Part shown: positions 9,301-16,838 of the stretch, piece by piece | Layout: each line of letters opens with the position of its first letter | How positions within the stretch are numbered: position 1 is the first letter of the stretch | Origin: Candidatus Chloroploca sp. Khr17 | GTDB lineage: Bacteria; Chloroflexota; Chloroflexia; Chloroflexales; Chloroflexaceae | DNA length: 38,810 bases | Direction of reading: 5' to 3' | Assembly: GCF_004138165.1 (NCBI RefSeq) | Contig: NZ_RYFF01000048.1 | Coordinates: 1 to 38,810 of the forward strand | Position numbers and translations under genes: made by a program | Notes under the pieces: model-generated | Told to the model about the DNA's origin: nothing | Seen by the model: only the letters and a program-made list of their open reading frames with translations | Database searches by the model: none

Positions 9301-9907
9301 CCCAGCACCGCAGCATCCCGTCCGCCCTCACCGCACAGGTGTGTTCTTCACCCGCGCTGACCTGGCTGACCGCGCCGAGGTCGCCCGGCACCGTCGTCTG
9401 GCCGTTGCCGTTGTTCCCCCAGCAGCGCAGCGCCCCGTCCACCGTCACCGCACACGTGTGACTCCCACCCGCGCTGACTTGGCTGACCGTGCCGAGGTCG
9501 CCGGGCACCGTCGCCTTGCCGTCTCCATTGTCCCCCCAGCAGCGCAGGACCCCGTCCACCGTCACGGCACAGGTCTGACCTCCACCTGCGCTCACCTGGC
9601 TGACCGCGCCGAGATCGGCTGGCACATCAGAAAAAGCCCCCCAACAGTACACTTGCCCGGCGACATTGATCACACAGGTCGTATGACCACCAGCAACCAC
9701 CTGTGGCAGCGCGGTGGTGCTGAGCCCGAGCGCGGTCTGCGGGCGCAGATCCAGGCGCAGTTGCTCCGGTACGACTGGCAACGAGGGTACCGGTGCTGGA
9801 TGCAGCACCGGTGGCATAGCCATGGACGCAGCCTGGGGCACCAGCAGGGGCAACCCCAGGGCAAACAGGATAACCAGCACGAGTGGCAGGCAACGACGAT
9901 GGCGCAT
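3305..9907 (-). CDS. Giant exported RCC1-repeat/CARDB/carboxypeptidase-regulatory-like protein
   Basis: About 2,200 residues. A signal peptide (MRHRRC, then a Leu/Val-rich core, then PQAASMA) supports ATG 9907 over the GTG at 9970; a weak AGAGG lies upstream. Residues ~70-624 hold 14 RCC1-type repeats of roughly 36-45 aa (pattern SQVSAGxxHTCAVTxDGxLRCWGxN-GQATVP-DLGAV), predicted to form beta-propeller blades. Ig-like segments follow, then a poorly characterised middle, a second propeller-like region (~1140-1500), two or more CARDB domains (~1540-1860), and four ~80-residue carboxypeptidase-regulatory-like repeats (~1867-2190; FPVTGQVTVDGVGLADVVI type). The C-terminus is VYLPLVRR, a tail seen on many Chloroflexota exported proteins. 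Likely a surface or secreted adhesion/recognition protein. It lies between direct repeats B and is followed by a strong hairpin. Specific ligand unknown. Confidence 0.9.
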   Translation of the reverse strand: MRHRRCLPLVLVILFALGLPLLVPQAASMAMPPVLHPAPVPSLPVVPEQLRLDLRPQTALGLSTTALPQVVAGGHTTCVINVAGQVYCWGAFSDVPADLGAVSQVSAGGGQTCAVTVDGVLRCWGDNGDGKATVPGDLGTVSQVSAGGSHTCAVTVDGALRCWGNNGNGQTTVPGDLGAVSQVSAGEEHTCAVRADGMLRCWGRNTDWNGNEVGQATVPDDLGAVSQVSAGDTHTCAVTMDGVVRCWGDNGSSQATVPGDLGAVSQVSAGWAHTCAVTVGGELHCWGNNSFGQATVPDDLGAVSQVSAGGSHTCAVTVAEDLRCWGGNGSGQATVPDDLGAVSQVSAGGLHTCAVTVAGDLRCWGNNGSGQATVPDDLGAVSQVSVSRLYTCAVTMAGVLRCWVYSDPVPSDLGAVSQVSVGSGHTCAVTVDGMLRCWGNNSFGQAMVPGDLGAVSQVSAGGSHTCAVRADGMLRCWGRNTDWNGNEVGQATVPGDLGPVSQVSAGGYHTCAVTMAGVLRCWGANTDWNGKDLGQAMVPGDLGAVSQVSVGSWHTCAVRADGMLRCWGWDEYGQATVPGNLGAVSQVSAGGTHTCAVTVDGTLRCWGDNRAGQTTIPRDPLGEGGASSEVTLTTSATMVAVGSTVDVDVRGAQPGQRLRLTLGHGSVGQLAEPLGTADAQGRFRTTLTSALPGLVQVRLDDPQHGQPLAPVVIITFTAPGITPTDGPVVITQVSARHPLDGRYLAGVSVPNEVSVSVDWRGTTPRWVVFQLNGVMTTIPATATSVRHTLDMGRDLRDGLNSLEIVAVNAAGQRSAVVSYTPFSWPMPSWMAGLIATNRAAMPLMVDSTSGKTGYEFTLVIPPRTFDLRAPGFGGNEADFGLKKFEFSAKFGYPLFCLGPITSEVSGGPTLTFFRTEISPQVKGQMEAQPIGLCVWDVPEGSVGFEIKAKQTWVRKPILVMVAYLNTTIGIALEQTVIILHAEEYISKVLGEIYLDGSLAIEGDAHSRLLAAAPYVELSDLEVGGRLGIEGGYRWDLPVAEIKLWVGGNGGPTATIPGPIAAPTGGLTFDRVELQGEVGWRLRSGWFERSDTGEISWRYPEARSMLLSAPPTTVPAFRLIPAAPPAPAGLVSLPLSAVPTGASLVATRVYTYAETTLAASPSDETALMVWVEVDPTRPLGQAHELSFSRWNGSAWAAPAGLTNDDRLDGAPQLAWAGNGRAVAVWQRMGAALSPDATWDAATANQVEIASASFDPTSGQWSPVSMLTANNALDFTPQLAAGSDGRLLAIWRQNRTGLLQGDAASPDTIVAATYQGGWGAPVAAVSDIPGLTEYALGAGDGTATIAFTRLLTATGAPSPTLQLFTASWTGSAWSAPVQRTNDTLGHRAPQVVYDPANQPLLVWLSDGQIRSLHLVSGATSSMPLSEGQSIDRIRALRDKAGNLLLVFSAQTTQRDLFLSVYDEAQGLWGQPRPLTETTDQEMYLAPALDTNGNLWVGYAATAIDHQEQQITMPGGTAPFTYSIPVEVGTDLIALRHPLERNLALAADGLSVSETHPAPGTTIQISATISNTGDLALTGVSVAFYDGDPTAGGTLLGTPSLTIPLAAGFTTTLSLDYLVPSTGGAHTFFALADPDDQIAETNEQDNQAIRAAFGPDLALRSAAAVPLSGDQVELLTVVTNRGTTTSPTTTLRYTHETIGDTALISETLPMIAAGEVYTSTTLWDSSGMAAGTHTLTATVMLDTGSDRWPDDKSLSFSFMRGADLMLSPATLWVEPLAAGGTQIRALVYNVGAVAMQNVPVSFYHDGTFTEQAELFTVTIAAIPAGGYAMITGTTTVPLHQGVYALADPAFTLNDINRSNNLAMVLLAFELAFPVSGQVTVEGVGLADVVITDGTRTATTDRTGAYTLTQVLSGTHVLTPTLAGYTFTPVTRTVTVTEALTGQDFVATLQTFPVTGQVTVDGVGLADVVITDGTRTVTTTATGAYRLTDVPYGTHVLTPTLAGYTFSPVTRTISVTAALTGQDFLAQAATPVTFPVTGRVTVGGVGLADVVITDGTRTVTTTDTGFYVLMSVPYGTHVLTPTLAGYTFSPATRMITVTEALSDQNFSATLRTFPVTGRVTVDGVGLANVVITNGTLSSTTDSTGAYTLVNVPYGPHVLTPTLAGYTFDPTTRSVTVTAALAGQDFLAQAATVQRSRVYLPLVRR
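3320..4305 (-). repeat. Four in-gene repeats of ~240 bp (regulatory-like Ig domains)
   Basis: Four consecutive coding repeats inside the giant gene. Each contains GTxLADVVITDGT, GTHVLTPTLAGYTF and VTRTVTVTxALTGQDF motifs. They are highly similar at DNA level, so unequal recombination or assembly collapse could change the copy number. Confidence 0.85.
8035..9700 (-). repeat. Fourteen in-gene RCC1 repeats of ~110-135 bp
   Basis: Tandem coding repeats with a near-invariant CTGACCTGGCTGAC phrase on the plus strand. Three repeats carry a longer insert (NTDWNGN or NTDWNGK, then GQ) and one is shortened (CWVYSDPVPS). DNA-level similarity suggests recent amplification. Confidence 0.85.
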
Positions 9908-10615
9908 GACAGCCTCTGCTTTCACGGGCCGCCCGGTCAGCCCCATGCCAACGCCGCGACCACGCATCACATATCTTTCATCCTCTCAGTACCCATCTTT
10001 CCCGTTTGACTCTTGGCTTTTAGCGCATAGTTGCGGGATCACCACCAAGGTAACTCCTAGCCACCCACGGTCGTGGCCTGGCACCATCCATCCCGCACGC
10101 CCTGCCCCCACCACGTCCGTAGCCCGGTGGGTGCGCCAGGAAAACCTCGCCCCCACCCTGACGCAACGCCTCGGCAGGCAACGAATGATCATCGCGACCA
10201 CGGCCACGCGCCGCTAACCCGGGGCCACCGTCAGCGTAGGCGACGCCGAGCACCGTCATCAGCGCAGGCGTTAGACCAACCCGCTGATGATCGCCTACCT
10301 ACCCCACCCACCGCACGCGCCACCGGGGAGGGGCTGGATGACGCTGCGTGCGGAAGTGCACGGTCGCTCGCCTACCCCTGCACCGCGTCCTGATGCGAGA
10401 CAACGCCTCGCTGGGCTGCGCGAGCCGCAGCGTTGGCCCCTGCGTGGTACCCCTGCGTCACGGGCGCAGGAGCTGGCGTTGGGGCCAACGCCGGGGTTGC
10501 AGGGCTCGACGTTGGGGTTGCGTACGAGGTTGACGCTGAGGCTGACGCTGCCCTTGAGGCGGAGCGTTGCACGGATCGCTGTCTCCGCATTGCCACCCCC
10601 ACCCCCACCGTGCCG
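9908..10615. other. Intergenic region between giant gene and conjugation operon
   Basis: It holds the second copy of repeat B (10304-10547). The 5' flank of the giant gene (9908-10300) has no clear -35/-10 pair that I can defend. No gene is supported; open frames are short and unlike proteins. Confidence 0.55.
10304..10547. repeat. 244-bp direct repeat B, right copy
   Basis: Same-orientation copy of 2577-2820, identical in length, sharing GGGGAGGGGCTGGATGACGC, CTGGGCTGCGCGAGCCGCAG and GACGTTGGGGTTGCGTACGA. It ends about 70 bp beyond the stop of the coupling-protein gene. Confidence 0.85.
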
Positions 10616-12649
10616 TCAGTATTCAGCGATGTCGCTGCCCCCAGGGTCGGCGGGGCGGGGCAAAGAAGGCGGGGCGGCAAGGCCTGGCGCGGGGGCAGCC
10701 GCTTCGGGCGGTGGGGTGGGCCCACCAGCACGAGGCGGTGGCGGGGCCGGATCAGGGGTCGGCGTGAATGCGGCGTCCGGGGTTGGGTCTGGCACGGCGG
10801 GCGACGAGCGGGGCGGCATCCGGCGGGCCGCAACCGTGCGACAGCGCTGGCGGGTGGCGTCGTCGAGGGCGATGCCGTCGGTGATCAGCGGCGGTGTCAC
10901 CGGAGGCGCGGCGGGCCGAGGGGGGCGCGGTGACCGGCGCGGTGGGCGAACACGACTGACCCGGATGTGTTGCGCTGCGCCCCCCGCAATCACGACACAT
11001 TCCCCCGGTTGCAGCCGTTTGACCATGTCGGGGTGGATCTTCAGGCTGTCCTGAACCGCCAGGCTGCCTTCGCCTAACGCGTACTCTTTGACGCCCCGCC
11101 CCATGCCCCGTTCGGCGACGCTGATCCGCCGCTGAAAGCTGACCTGAAGCCCGGCTCGGGGCAAGAGGCGTTCGGGATCGGCACACTGGTGCAAGATGAC
11201 CCCGCCCGCCGCCCCCAGGATGCGATCGGCGTCACTCCCCATGCCCGCATAGCTCTGTGCTGTGACGATGACCCCCGCCCCCCGGAAGCGTACCATTTCG
11301 AAGAGCGTGGCGGCGTTGGCTCCGCCCACCGCAATCGCCGGGAACTCGTCGATGATCAGCAAGACCCGTTCATCCGGCGGTTTGCGCACCGCAACATAGT
11401 GGGCGAAATCTTCCAGCAGGTAGCGCCCCAGGCTCGCGGTCTGGTCACGCAATTCCAGGCCTTTGAGCAGCAAGTACCCAGCCGCCACGTCCTCAAACGC
11501 CCACCTCCCATCCAGGCCGCCCCGCAGCGCACGAAAGAAGGAGCGGTATCGGTTGGCGGCGGCCTGGGCGTCTTCCTTGCGCAACCCCGTCAACTCCTGG
11601 GCTTCGGGGTGCCCACGGTAGAGGGTGAGCAGGTGCTCAAGCCGGAGGCGGGCGAGCAGTTCCTCGCTCGAGCGCGGCGGCCCGGGGGGGGCATCCACGG
11701 CCAGGCTGAGCAGCAGCTTGGTCATGTCACGATAGTAGGGTTCCGTATAGTCGAGCACGGCTAAGAGCCGGTTGAGGATGGCGGTGCTGTCGCCACGCCA
11801 GCCGTCATAGGTGGTGGTTGGAAAGTGCGCCACATGGGCAATGCCCGCGGTGTGCATCGCCCTCGTGAATTCCGCAGCGGTCGCTTCGTCCCCTTTGCAA
11901 TCGAGATAGAAGACGCGCCAGCCGTACGTGCGGGCCGCCCCATACGCGAGCCGTTTGCTCGTTTCGGTCTTGCCCGTGTTGCTCGCGCCGATCAGCACCA
12001 GGTGGCGGCCCAGATTGGCCGCTGGGTAGGTAAACCAGGCCCCGTGGCTCCAGGCAAGATCGCCACCCAACGGCACGCCGAGCACCAGTGATCCACCGGC
12101 AGCGTCCGGGGCGGTGGCGCACTGGTGCTGCGCCCGTTGCAGCGCTCGCTGATCGCGGGCGGTGTCACGCGCCAGGCGTTCGCGTTCCCGATCTTCCGCC
12201 GTCTTGACGCGCGTGTTCTGGAGATAGAGGGCCAGCAGCGGGGCCAGCAGGAGCATGGTCAACCAGAGGTGCATCACGTCGGGCCAACTCTGGTGGAACA
12301 ACGCCGGCAGCGCGGCTGGGGAGGGTGGGGTGATCAGCGAGGGTTGCAGGTAGCCGAGCAAGGGCTGGGTCGTACGCGTCAGACTGGTGAGCGTGGCCTC
12401 CAGATGACGCCAACGGAAGGCGATGACCGCCAGGCCCGCTAGGCCCAGCAGGGCACACCAGCGGGCGCGGCGTTGCGTCCGATCCGCCTGGACGAAGGCC
12501 GCCAAGAGCCCCGCCAGCATGAGCGCCCCGGGGCCAGTCAGGATGAGCAGCAGGGCGAGGCTCACCAGGCGGCTCTGTTGTTCCTGGACGGTCTGCGGGG
12601 CGAGCGGGCGACGGGTTGGCCGGGAGGGCAGTGGCGCCAGGGTACTCAT
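10616..12649 (-). CDS. VirD4/TraG-type conjugative coupling ATPase
   Basis: 677 residues starting MSTLAPLPS. ATG 12649 overlaps the stop of the upstream gene (ATGA), implying translational coupling; the longer in-frame extension lies inside that gene. Hydrophobic segments at ~27-52, ~63-77 and ~125-143 anchor it in the inner membrane. The cytoplasmic ATPase has Walker A GASNTGKT (~220) and Walker B RVLLIIDEFPAI (~428), followed by a conserved VTAQSYAGMGSDADRI stretch typical of TraG/TraD-like AAA proteins. The C-terminal ~100 residues are Pro-rich and probably disordered. Type IV coupling proteins bring the relaxase-DNA complex to the secretion channel. Last gene of the conjugation operon. 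Assignment to the VirD4/TraG superfamily is solid; the exact subfamily is not resolved. Confidence 0.88.
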   Translation of the reverse strand: MSTLAPLPSRPTRRPLAPQTVQEQQSRLVSLALLLILTGPGALMLAGLLAAFVQADRTQRRARWCALLGLAGLAVIAFRWRHLEATLTSLTRTTQPLLGYLQPSLITPPSPAALPALFHQSWPDVMHLWLTMLLLAPLLALYLQNTRVKTAEDRERERLARDTARDQRALQRAQHQCATAPDAAGGSLVLGVPLGGDLAWSHGAWFTYPAANLGRHLVLIGASNTGKTETSKRLAYGAARTYGWRVFYLDCKGDEATAAEFTRAMHTAGIAHVAHFPTTTYDGWRGDSTAILNRLLAVLDYTEPYYRDMTKLLLSLAVDAPPGPPRSSEELLARLRLEHLLTLYRGHPEAQELTGLRKEDAQAAANRYRSFFRALRGGLDGRWAFEDVAAGYLLLKGLELRDQTASLGRYLLEDFAHYVAVRKPPDERVLLIIDEFPAIAVGGANAATLFEMVRFRGAGVIVTAQSYAGMGSDADRILGAAGGVILHQCADPERLLPRAGLQVSFQRRISVAERGMGRGVKEYALGEGSLAVQDSLKIHPDMVKRLQPGECVVIAGGAAQHIRVSRVRPPRRSPRPPRPAAPPVTPPLITDGIALDDATRQRCRTVAARRMPPRSSPAVPDPTPDAAFTPTPDPAPPPPRAGGPTPPPEAAAPAPGLAAPPSLPRPADPGGSDIAEY

Positions 12650-13635
12650 GATGGTGTTGGCTCCCAGAGGTGACTCGGGGCCAGCGTGACCTGCGGTTGC
12701 TCCACAAGACGATCGACGACCTGGTTGGTTGTCCACGCCACGGTGCCGATGCCGAACCAACCCCGGCGAATGGTCGTCGGATGCACATGGGTTTCGGGGA
12801 GAAAGAGATAGTTCGCCGCCGCCTGGTGGTTGACTTTCACCACTTCTTCGGCGATCCGCTGCAGGCGCGTCATGCTCGGAGCCACGACGAGCACGCGGAA
12901 GTGAGCGGTGCCATAGCGTTGCTGCAACAACGGGTGGCCCTGGTAGGCGTCGTAGGCCTGAGCTTTCCGGTACCAGGAACGCAGCGGGCGGGTGCCGCGA
13001 TCGAGTTCGAGCACGAGGCGTTCGCCGTCGAAGAGGCAGGTGGCATCCGGCAAGACCGGCTCGGGGTCGCGTTGGCCGCTGATCGGGACGCGGTCGTAGG
13101 CCTGACGTGCCAACTGATGATCGCCCCGCCAGTGCGTGAGTGTCCGGTGACGATAGGTGGCTTCGGCCCGCAAGGCGGCGTAGCAGACGCCAATCGCGAT
13201 CCGATGCTCAAAGTTTTGCAGCGCTTTGCTGCGATGATCGTCGCACCAGATCTGTTCTGGTTCCAGGGTGCCATATTCGGTCAGGATGGTGGCCCCCAGC
13301 GGGGTCAACGCATAGGCATCGGCGCTCCGCCGCACCCGCACCGTCAAACTATCGGCGATCCGGGCCAACCGGATGATCAAGCCATGCGCTTGCAGCAACC
13401 CCAGCCGGTGATAGAGGTTCGAGCTCGCCTGATACCGATTGACCGTACCGGCCGTCACGGCCGCATGATAGCGGGTGCGCCAACTCGGAAAGTGCAGCCA
13501 TTCAAGCGCCCAGGCGGTCAGATACCGGGCCTCGGCGAGCGAGGCGAGCATCGCGACATCGCGCGGTTGCAACCGCATGCGCGGTAACGCGGCGGCGGAC
13601 GGGGTGGACGGAACGGCGGAAGATGAAGAAGCCAT
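12646..13635 (-). CDS. Replication-relaxation family protein
   Basis: 329 residues from ATG 13635, preceded by an AGGAAAGGG ribosome site; upstream in-frame Met 13704 lacks one. An N-terminal winged-helix-like part (RDVAMLASLAEARYLTAWALEWLHF, then LYHRLGLLQAHGLI) reads as a DNA-binding fold. The C-terminal half (HRIAIGVCYAALR, LFDGERLVLELDRGT, YRTAHFRVLVVAPS-like strands) matches the Replication-relaxation family (PF13814) found on plasmids and conjugative elements. The LELDRGT segment is acidic and could be a catalytic or metal site, by inference only. No classical MOB relaxase with an HUH motif is visible in the window, so this gene is the best local candidate for DNA processing at oriT. 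It overlaps the coupling-protein gene by 4 bp. Confidence 0.75.
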   Translation of the reverse strand: MASSSSAVPSTPSAAALPRMRLQPRDVAMLASLAEARYLTAWALEWLHFPSWRTRYHAAVTAGTVNRYQASSNLYHRLGLLQAHGLIIRLARIADSLTVRVRRSADAYALTPLGATILTEYGTLEPEQIWCDDHRSKALQNFEHRIAIGVCYAALRAEATYRHRTLTHWRGDHQLARQAYDRVPISGQRDPEPVLPDATCLFDGERLVLELDRGTRPLRSWYRKAQAYDAYQGHPLLQQRYGTAHFRVLVVAPSMTRLQRIAEEVVKVNHQAAANYLFLPETHVHPTTIRRGWFGIGTVAWTTNQVVDRLVEQPQVTLAPSHLWEPTPS

Positions 13636-13694
13636 AGACCCTTTCCTGATGAGGTGCGCAGCACCAGCGTGGGCACGCCGTGCGCGTGCAGTTG

Positions 13695-14366
13695 TCACTC
13701 CCACACCTGGGGCGACGCGGCCAGGTCAGCGTCGCCTGCGAGGGCAGAGCCAGGCTGGCCGCCCACCCACGGAGTCAACAAAAGGGGGACCGCACCCGGC
13801 CAGCGGGCCCCCAGCCAGCGTCGCGGGGTCGGTTTGGGCTGACGAGCCAGGCGGGGGCCGAAGAGTCCGCTGCCTGGCAGCACCAACCACCCGGCTGCCC
13901 GTGCGACCTCAGTTGGATCGGGGCCATCGTCCTCAACGGCGAGCAAGGCCCCCACCCGCACCTGGCGCGACCCCGTCCAAGAGACGATCAGCCGGGCCTC
14001 GTCCCAACGGGTCAGTTCAAATGGCCGGGCCGTGCGCCCGGGCCAAAGCACCACAACCCGCTCGGTGGGGCGGGTCGCCAGCCCTTGCGGGGCCGCGACC
14101 AAGCCCAGGTCACTGCCAGGCAATGACCTGGTCAGCACCCGTCGGAAGAGGGCCGAGCGACAGCCGGGACGACAGGCCTGGCGCAAGCAGCCCTCACATC
14201 CTTCCAGCGTCACATACGCCTGCTCCCGTCCCCGGACACGCAGGGTCATGGCCGCGACCGCGCTATAGCGCAGATGCAGCCGTACCGCCGCCTGCCAGGC
14301 GTCCCTATCCAGCACGCACGCCTCCGCCGGCACTTCCAGCCGCCACAAAATCCAGGGATGGATCAT
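13695..14366 (-). CDS. Unrecognised conjugation-operon protein with Cys cluster
   Basis: 223 residues beginning MIHPWILWRLEVPAEAC. ATG 14366 follows GGAGGAGG at some distance; an in-frame extension to 14477 would run into the end of virB4. Residues ~70-90 contain CEGC-x4-C-x3-C, a plausible zinc or Fe-S site. The rest is predicted beta-rich and Arg/Pro-rich toward the C-terminus, without membrane segments. It lies between virB4 and the replication-relaxation gene with a 60-bp gap downstream, so it is co-transcribed with conjugation genes. I do not recognise the family. It might assist DNA processing or couple VirB4 with the DNA-transfer proteins, but that is only guilt by association. Confidence 0.6.
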   Translation of the reverse strand: MIHPWILWRLEVPAEACVLDRDAWQAAVRLHLRYSAVAAMTLRVRGREQAYVTLEGCEGCLRQACRPGCRSALFRRVLTRSLPGSDLGLVAAPQGLATRPTERVVVLWPGRTARPFELTRWDEARLIVSWTGSRQVRVGALLAVEDDGPDPTEVARAAGWLVLPGSGLFGPRLARQPKPTPRRWLGARWPGAVPLLLTPWVGGQPGSALAGDADLAASPQVWE

Positions 14367-14430
14367 GAGCTCGGTTCCTCCTCCCACGGTTGTCGCAGAC
14401 CGGGCGGGCACGCGCCCGTCCCCCAGTGGG

Positions 14431-16791
14431 TCACGACCCCATAAAACTGTGGGCTTCGCGACGATTGAGTTCCACATTCAGCTGATAGACATCATTGCGC
14501 AGCACGGCCAGACATTCACCCGGTTCAGCCCGTGGCAAGAAGGCGAGGTACGCGGGGGGCACGTCGGGCAAGGCTGCGGCCACTTCCTGGGCGGCACTCG
14601 GTTCCAGGTGGAAGAAGATGCGCGCCGCCGCTTGTTCATAGATCTGGCGTCCGGTCTCGGTGCCAAAGAAGGTCGAGGGGTTCTGATCAACCAGCACGAT
14701 CCCGCAGCCATACTTGCGGGCCGTTTTGCTAATCGCGTGCGCCAGGCGTACGACCTCCTCAACCTGGGAGGCATACCCAAACTCATCAATTTCGAGAAAG
14801 ATCTTGCGCTGACGATCGCGTCCAGGCAGGCGCAAATAACGATGGATGGCACCAATCGCCTGGAGGTAGTAAAACGGGCGCAAGAGTTCGGGCACCTGGG
14901 CAAAATCGTAGTAGACCACATCGCGGCGAAAATTCCAATCAATCGTGGTGGCTCCATGAAAAGCGGCCCCTTCGGGGGTGAGCGTGGTGGCGTGGCGATC
15001 TTCCGTGCCGTAGAGCAAATAGCGCAAATCGAGGGCCAGGGCGTGCGCCACCGGGCTAACTTCCGCTTCCAGCATGGTCAACAGATCGCCGAGCAGCGGG
15101 GTGTGCGCAATGGGGGTTTCCGGGGTCACGCCATGGGTTTCATAGAGCGCCTGGATCACGCGGCCCAGCACGCCGCGTTCGCGGACGGAAAAGATGCGCG
15201 GCTGATACGCTTGGCGATGATCGGTCGTCTGGCCGGGTTGACCAAAGAGCAAGGCCAGTTGCCCGACGACATGCAGCACCTGATTAGGCAACCACCCCCC
15301 GTCAGTCTCGGTATCGAAGACAACGTCAAGCAGATTGACCGTATGTTCCAGCCCAACCCGATAACAGACCGCCCCGGCCAGCGCCGCCGCGACCCGCAGA
15401 CCATTGGCAAAGGCGTCAATGCCAATCACCTGCATGCCATGCACGGCCGCCGCGCGTTCCGCCAGGAGGTTGATAAAGACGGTTTTGCCATAGCCCGATT
15501 TGCCGAGCACAATCGTATGCGCGGCTTGTTGCTGCTGAAAAAGATCCATAAAGACCGGTGCACGACGCAGCGCATCAATCCCGAGGAAGATGCCCGTAGT
15601 GGCGGTCGGGCGATGCAACCCGACAATCCCGGCCATGCAGCCGACCGCCTGCGACAATTGCGTGCGTGGCTTCCAGGGTGCTTCGAGATGGGTACGGGGG
15701 AGCGGGCTACACAATTTGAGCACTTCAGCCTGCGCCCCGGCGGCCCGCATCAGGCGCAACGATGAACCCAAGCGGTCACGGGTCTCCGCGACATTGATCT
15801 CGAGGTCGTCGGGGTCGCGGCCACCGACGATGACCGCCAATTGGAGACGATGGAGCGTCTGGTGATGCAGTTCGTGCAGGGCATGGGTGGCATCGGCGGT
15901 GACCCGCTGCGCCCGGGTATCCAGCAGGCGGTGATCGCGTGCGACCAGGTTGGCGGCATTGAAGGCAAGTTCTGCCGTACGCTGCGCCTGACGATGGGTC
16001 ATGGTTTGAATATCAAGGGCCAGGATGACATCGTAGTTCGTGGCAAGCAGGGGATGCAGCGTACTGGCATCCCAGATATCCTGCAGATCATAGGAGTGGA
16101 GCGCCGCCAACCAGGGCTGTCCAGCTTCCAACGGTTCCAGGCGGGTGGCATGTTCACGGTAGGCACAGCCCAGCAACGTAGGCATGACAGGCAGGTGCGT
16201 CACCGGACGGCCAAAAGCGTGGCGTAAGGTTGTGCTGAGCACCGTCGGCGCAACGTCGGGTGGGGGCCATGTCAACAAGAGGTAGGTCGCCGAGCGCACA
16301 TAGGCCTGCTCCATCGTGCGGTAGAACGCCATCATTTCTTGCATCCACGGGAGCCGCCAGAAGACCTGGACGATGGTATCGGCGAGCGTCGCCCAGGCGA
16401 CGAGGGCGTCAGTGACCGGCAAGGGTTCGCCCCGCACGGCGGCCTGCACCAGTGCTTGCATCGCCGGAAACGGTGCCAGGTGGGTCAGCAGCATTGGCAC
16501 CATGGGTTCCGGCAAAGCACGCAGGATCTGGGCAGGGTCATGGGCCTCGGTTCCGTCAACCAGGGCATCAATCGCCCGCAGCAACGGGCCCAGGCCGTGG
16601 GCGAGATAGGCCAGCGGAGCCTGCTCACGCCGCATGCGCTCGGTGGCGGTTTGCAACGAAAAGCCGCGTGAGAGCGCCAGCAGGCGGGCCGGATAGGGAC
16701 GGGCGGCAAACCATGCGCCCACCCGACGTTCAAAGCCCTCCCGGTCAGCCACTTGTTCCAGCGGGAAACTGTGCAATTGAAAGAGATCCAT
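14431..16791 (-). CDS. VirB4/TraE-type conjugation ATPase
   Basis: 786 residues, starting MDLFQLHSFPLEQVADREG with GGAG just upstream of ATG 16791. The N-terminal ~400 residues form the divergent VirB4 domain. The C-terminal RecA-like ATPase carries Walker A GKSGYGKT (~430), Walker B KIFLEIDEFGYAS (~664), and a downstream VLVDQNPSTFFGTETG segment as in VirB4 and TraC. It powers assembly and substrate passage of the conjugative type IV secretion channel at the inner membrane. Length matches the family. It sits 47 bp after the PrgI/VirB3-like gene, the usual neighbour in monoderm-type systems. No missing motif noted. Confidence 0.9.
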   Translation of the reverse strand: MDLFQLHSFPLEQVADREGFERRVGAWFAARPYPARLLALSRGFSLQTATERMRREQAPLAYLAHGLGPLLRAIDALVDGTEAHDPAQILRALPEPMVPMLLTHLAPFPAMQALVQAAVRGEPLPVTDALVAWATLADTIVQVFWRLPWMQEMMAFYRTMEQAYVRSATYLLLTWPPPDVAPTVLSTTLRHAFGRPVTHLPVMPTLLGCAYREHATRLEPLEAGQPWLAALHSYDLQDIWDASTLHPLLATNYDVILALDIQTMTHRQAQRTAELAFNAANLVARDHRLLDTRAQRVTADATHALHELHHQTLHRLQLAVIVGGRDPDDLEINVAETRDRLGSSLRLMRAAGAQAEVLKLCSPLPRTHLEAPWKPRTQLSQAVGCMAGIVGLHRPTATTGIFLGIDALRRAPVFMDLFQQQQAAHTIVLGKSGYGKTVFINLLAERAAAVHGMQVIGIDAFANGLRVAAALAGAVCYRVGLEHTVNLLDVVFDTETDGGWLPNQVLHVVGQLALLFGQPGQTTDHRQAYQPRIFSVRERGVLGRVIQALYETHGVTPETPIAHTPLLGDLLTMLEAEVSPVAHALALDLRYLLYGTEDRHATTLTPEGAAFHGATTIDWNFRRDVVYYDFAQVPELLRPFYYLQAIGAIHRYLRLPGRDRQRKIFLEIDEFGYASQVEEVVRLAHAISKTARKYGCGIVLVDQNPSTFFGTETGRQIYEQAAARIFFHLEPSAAQEVAAALPDVPPAYLAFLPRAEPGECLAVLRNDVYQLNVELNRREAHSFMGS

Positions 16792-16838
16792 AGCTCTCCG
16801 TGCTCATAGCTGACGCCGCTGGCGGCGTCAGCGGCGGG

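Noticed and set aside
8855-10009. Plus-strand frame of 384 residues with regular repeats
   Set aside because: Antisense shadow of the RCC1 repeats; the periodicity comes from the coding strand opposite.
14365-15765. Plus-strand frame of 466 residues
   Set aside because: Antisense to virB4, whose Walker motifs and start site are clear on the other strand.
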